64,000 nt of DNA, taken from positions 124,001 through 188,000 of the forward strand of contig NZ_JAMYJR010000021.1 in assembly GCF_024137025.1 (NCBI RefSeq). The letters run 5' to 3'. The number at the start of each line of letters is the position of its first letter. Within the stretch, counting starts at the first letter, position 1. This DNA is from Paractinoplanes aksuensis (GTDB lineage: Bacteria; Actinomycetota; Actinomycetes; Mycobacteriales; Micromonosporaceae). The notes beneath the pieces are model-generated. The model searched no databases and had not been told where the DNA came from. It saw only the letters and a program-made list of their open reading frames with translations. This document shows, piece by piece, positions 63,464 to 64,000 of this stretch. The translations under genes were made by a program, and so were the position numbers.

Positions 63464-63763
63464 TCAGTCCCGGTCCACCGTCGCCCAGAGACCGTATCCG
63501 TGCAGTTGGTTGGCGTCCATCTCCATGCGCTCGCGCGCGCCGGAGCTGACCACCGCCCTGCCTTTGTTGTGCACGTCGAGCATCAGCGCCTCCGCCTTCT
63601 CCTTGGAGAAGCCGAAGATCTTCTGAAACACCCAGGTCACGTACGACATCAGGTTGACCGGATCGTCCCAGACGATCGTCACCCACGGCCGATCGTCCGC
63701 GGGTGCCTCTTCGATTTCGGGGCTCTCGAGGGGAGCGACCTGTGGCAGCGCCATGCCCACCAT
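63464..63763 (-). CDS. clpS: ClpS adaptor for N-end rule proteolysis
   Basis: A 99-residue protein from ATG 63763 (ATG 63754 also possible). It presents proteins with N-terminal Leu, Phe, Tyr or Trp to ClpC/ClpP. Core signature Val-Thr-Ile-Val-Trp-Asp-Asp-Pro-Val-Asn near residue 27, Met-Leu-Asp-Val-His-Asn-Lys-Gly near 60 and the substrate-pocket Val/Met/His residues are seen. Divergent from pncB, sharing an intergenic region of about 97 bases. Confidence 0.93.
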   Translation of the reverse strand: MVGMALPQVAPLESPEIEEAPADDRPWVTIVWDDPVNLMSYVTWVFQKIFGFSKEKAEALMLDVHNKGRAVVSSGARERMEMDANQLHGYGLWATVDRD

Positions 63764-63860
63764 GTTGCCACCGGTTTTGCCGCACCGGTGAACCGGAACA
63801 CCGAACCGCAGGTCAGGACGCGGTTCGTAAGGGGCCGCCGGGCGCAATAGGGTGGGTTCC

Positions 63861-64000
63861 GTGAACACCTACGCCCCCGCGCTGATGACCGATCAGTACG
63901 AGCTGACGATGATCAGCGCCGCCCTGCAGGACGGCACGGCCGACCGGCAGTGCGTGTTCGAGGTCTTCGCCCGGCGCCTGCCCGGCGGCCGGCGCTACGG
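63861..64000 (+). CDS. pncB: nicotinate phosphoribosyltransferase (5' part)
   Basis: The first 46 residues of the NAPRT that makes nicotinate mononucleotide from nicotinate and PRPP, the first step of NAD salvage. Ala-Leu-Met-Thr-Asp-Gln-Tyr-Glu-Leu-Thr-Met near residue 6, Val-Phe-Glu-Val-Phe-Ala-Arg-Arg-Leu-Pro and the following Gly-Gly-Arg-Arg-Tyr-Gly are the family N-terminal signature. GTG 63861 has GGGTGGG 4-10 bases upstream. It runs off the window; clpS next to pncB is a common actinobacterial order. Confidence 0.92.
   Translation, partial: MNTYAPALMTDQYELTMISAALQDGTADRQCVFEVFARRLPGGRRY

Overview
High-GC (about 70%) chromosomal DNA with strong G/C third-position bias, frequent GTG starts and many 4-base ATGA/GTGA gene overlaps. 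This is an actinomycete. The gene content (integrative conjugative element with a primase-polymerase replication module in tRNA-His, mec-cysO-cysM, clpS next to DUF2017 and divergent from a nicotinate phosphoribosyltransferase, hut cluster of the HutF type) fits Micromonosporaceae, perhaps Actinoplanes or a relative. The genus is an inference.

Layout. (1) 1-15.6 kb is the right part of an actinomycete integrative and conjugative element (AICE), running off the left edge. It carries small accessory genes, a VirD4-like coupling ATPase, an FtsK/TraB-like translocase followed by a candidate clt repeat cluster, small orphan genes including a MazG-like NTP pyrophosphatase, a DNA cytosine methyltransferase, a primase-polymerase and partner ATPase, a 12-copy iteron array that looks like the replication origin, then xis and int. 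int abuts tRNA-His, the likely attachment site. (2) 15.8-34 kb is chromosomal: oligoribonuclease, a 1662-residue membrane protein with a repetitive histone-H1-like tail, a CopC-CopD fusion, an ECF sigma factor with a MauE/DsbA-type membrane thiol-redox operon, bcp, tRNA-Leu, a GNAT enzyme, an expansin, a MOSC protein and a CopB-type ATPase behind a CsoR-like operator. (3) 32.4-36.8 kb is a minus-strand group: a P-loop kinase-HAD fusion, a flavoprotein oxygenase and a leucyl-tRNA synthetase paralogue that lacks its editing domain. (4) 36.9-45.3 kb is a sugar-alcohol catabolic locus (FGGY kinase, class I aldolase, LacI repressor, medium-chain dehydrogenase, ABC transporter, L-xylulose-reductase-like SDR) with five similar palindromic LacI-type operators in two promoter regions. 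(5) 45.3-48.5 kb is accessory: a frameshifted gene, a four-gene cluster resembling type VII secretion substrates, and a decayed OLD/AAA nuclease fragment. (6) 48.5-56.2 kb is a histidine-utilisation operon (RpiR regulator, hutU, an M20 hydrolase, hutF, hutI, hutH), mostly coupled by 4-base overlaps, followed by a regulator/transporter deletion scar. (7) 56.7-64 kb is housekeeping: rdgB-rph, a glycosyltransferase, a metallo-hydrolase, then cysM, cysO, a 22-codon ORF, mec, a DUF2017 gene and clpS, with the start of pncB at the right edge.

Most unusual points: the editing-free LeuRS beside a flavoprotein; an 8-bp tandem duplication that frameshifts a small AICE gene; a shared C-terminal Asp-Glu-Phe/Tyr/Met tail on consecutive small AICE proteins; candidate clt and ori repeat arrays; a CysO sulfur carrier with a 24-residue tail after its Gly-Gly; and a short ORF with a penultimate Cys codon just before cysO.
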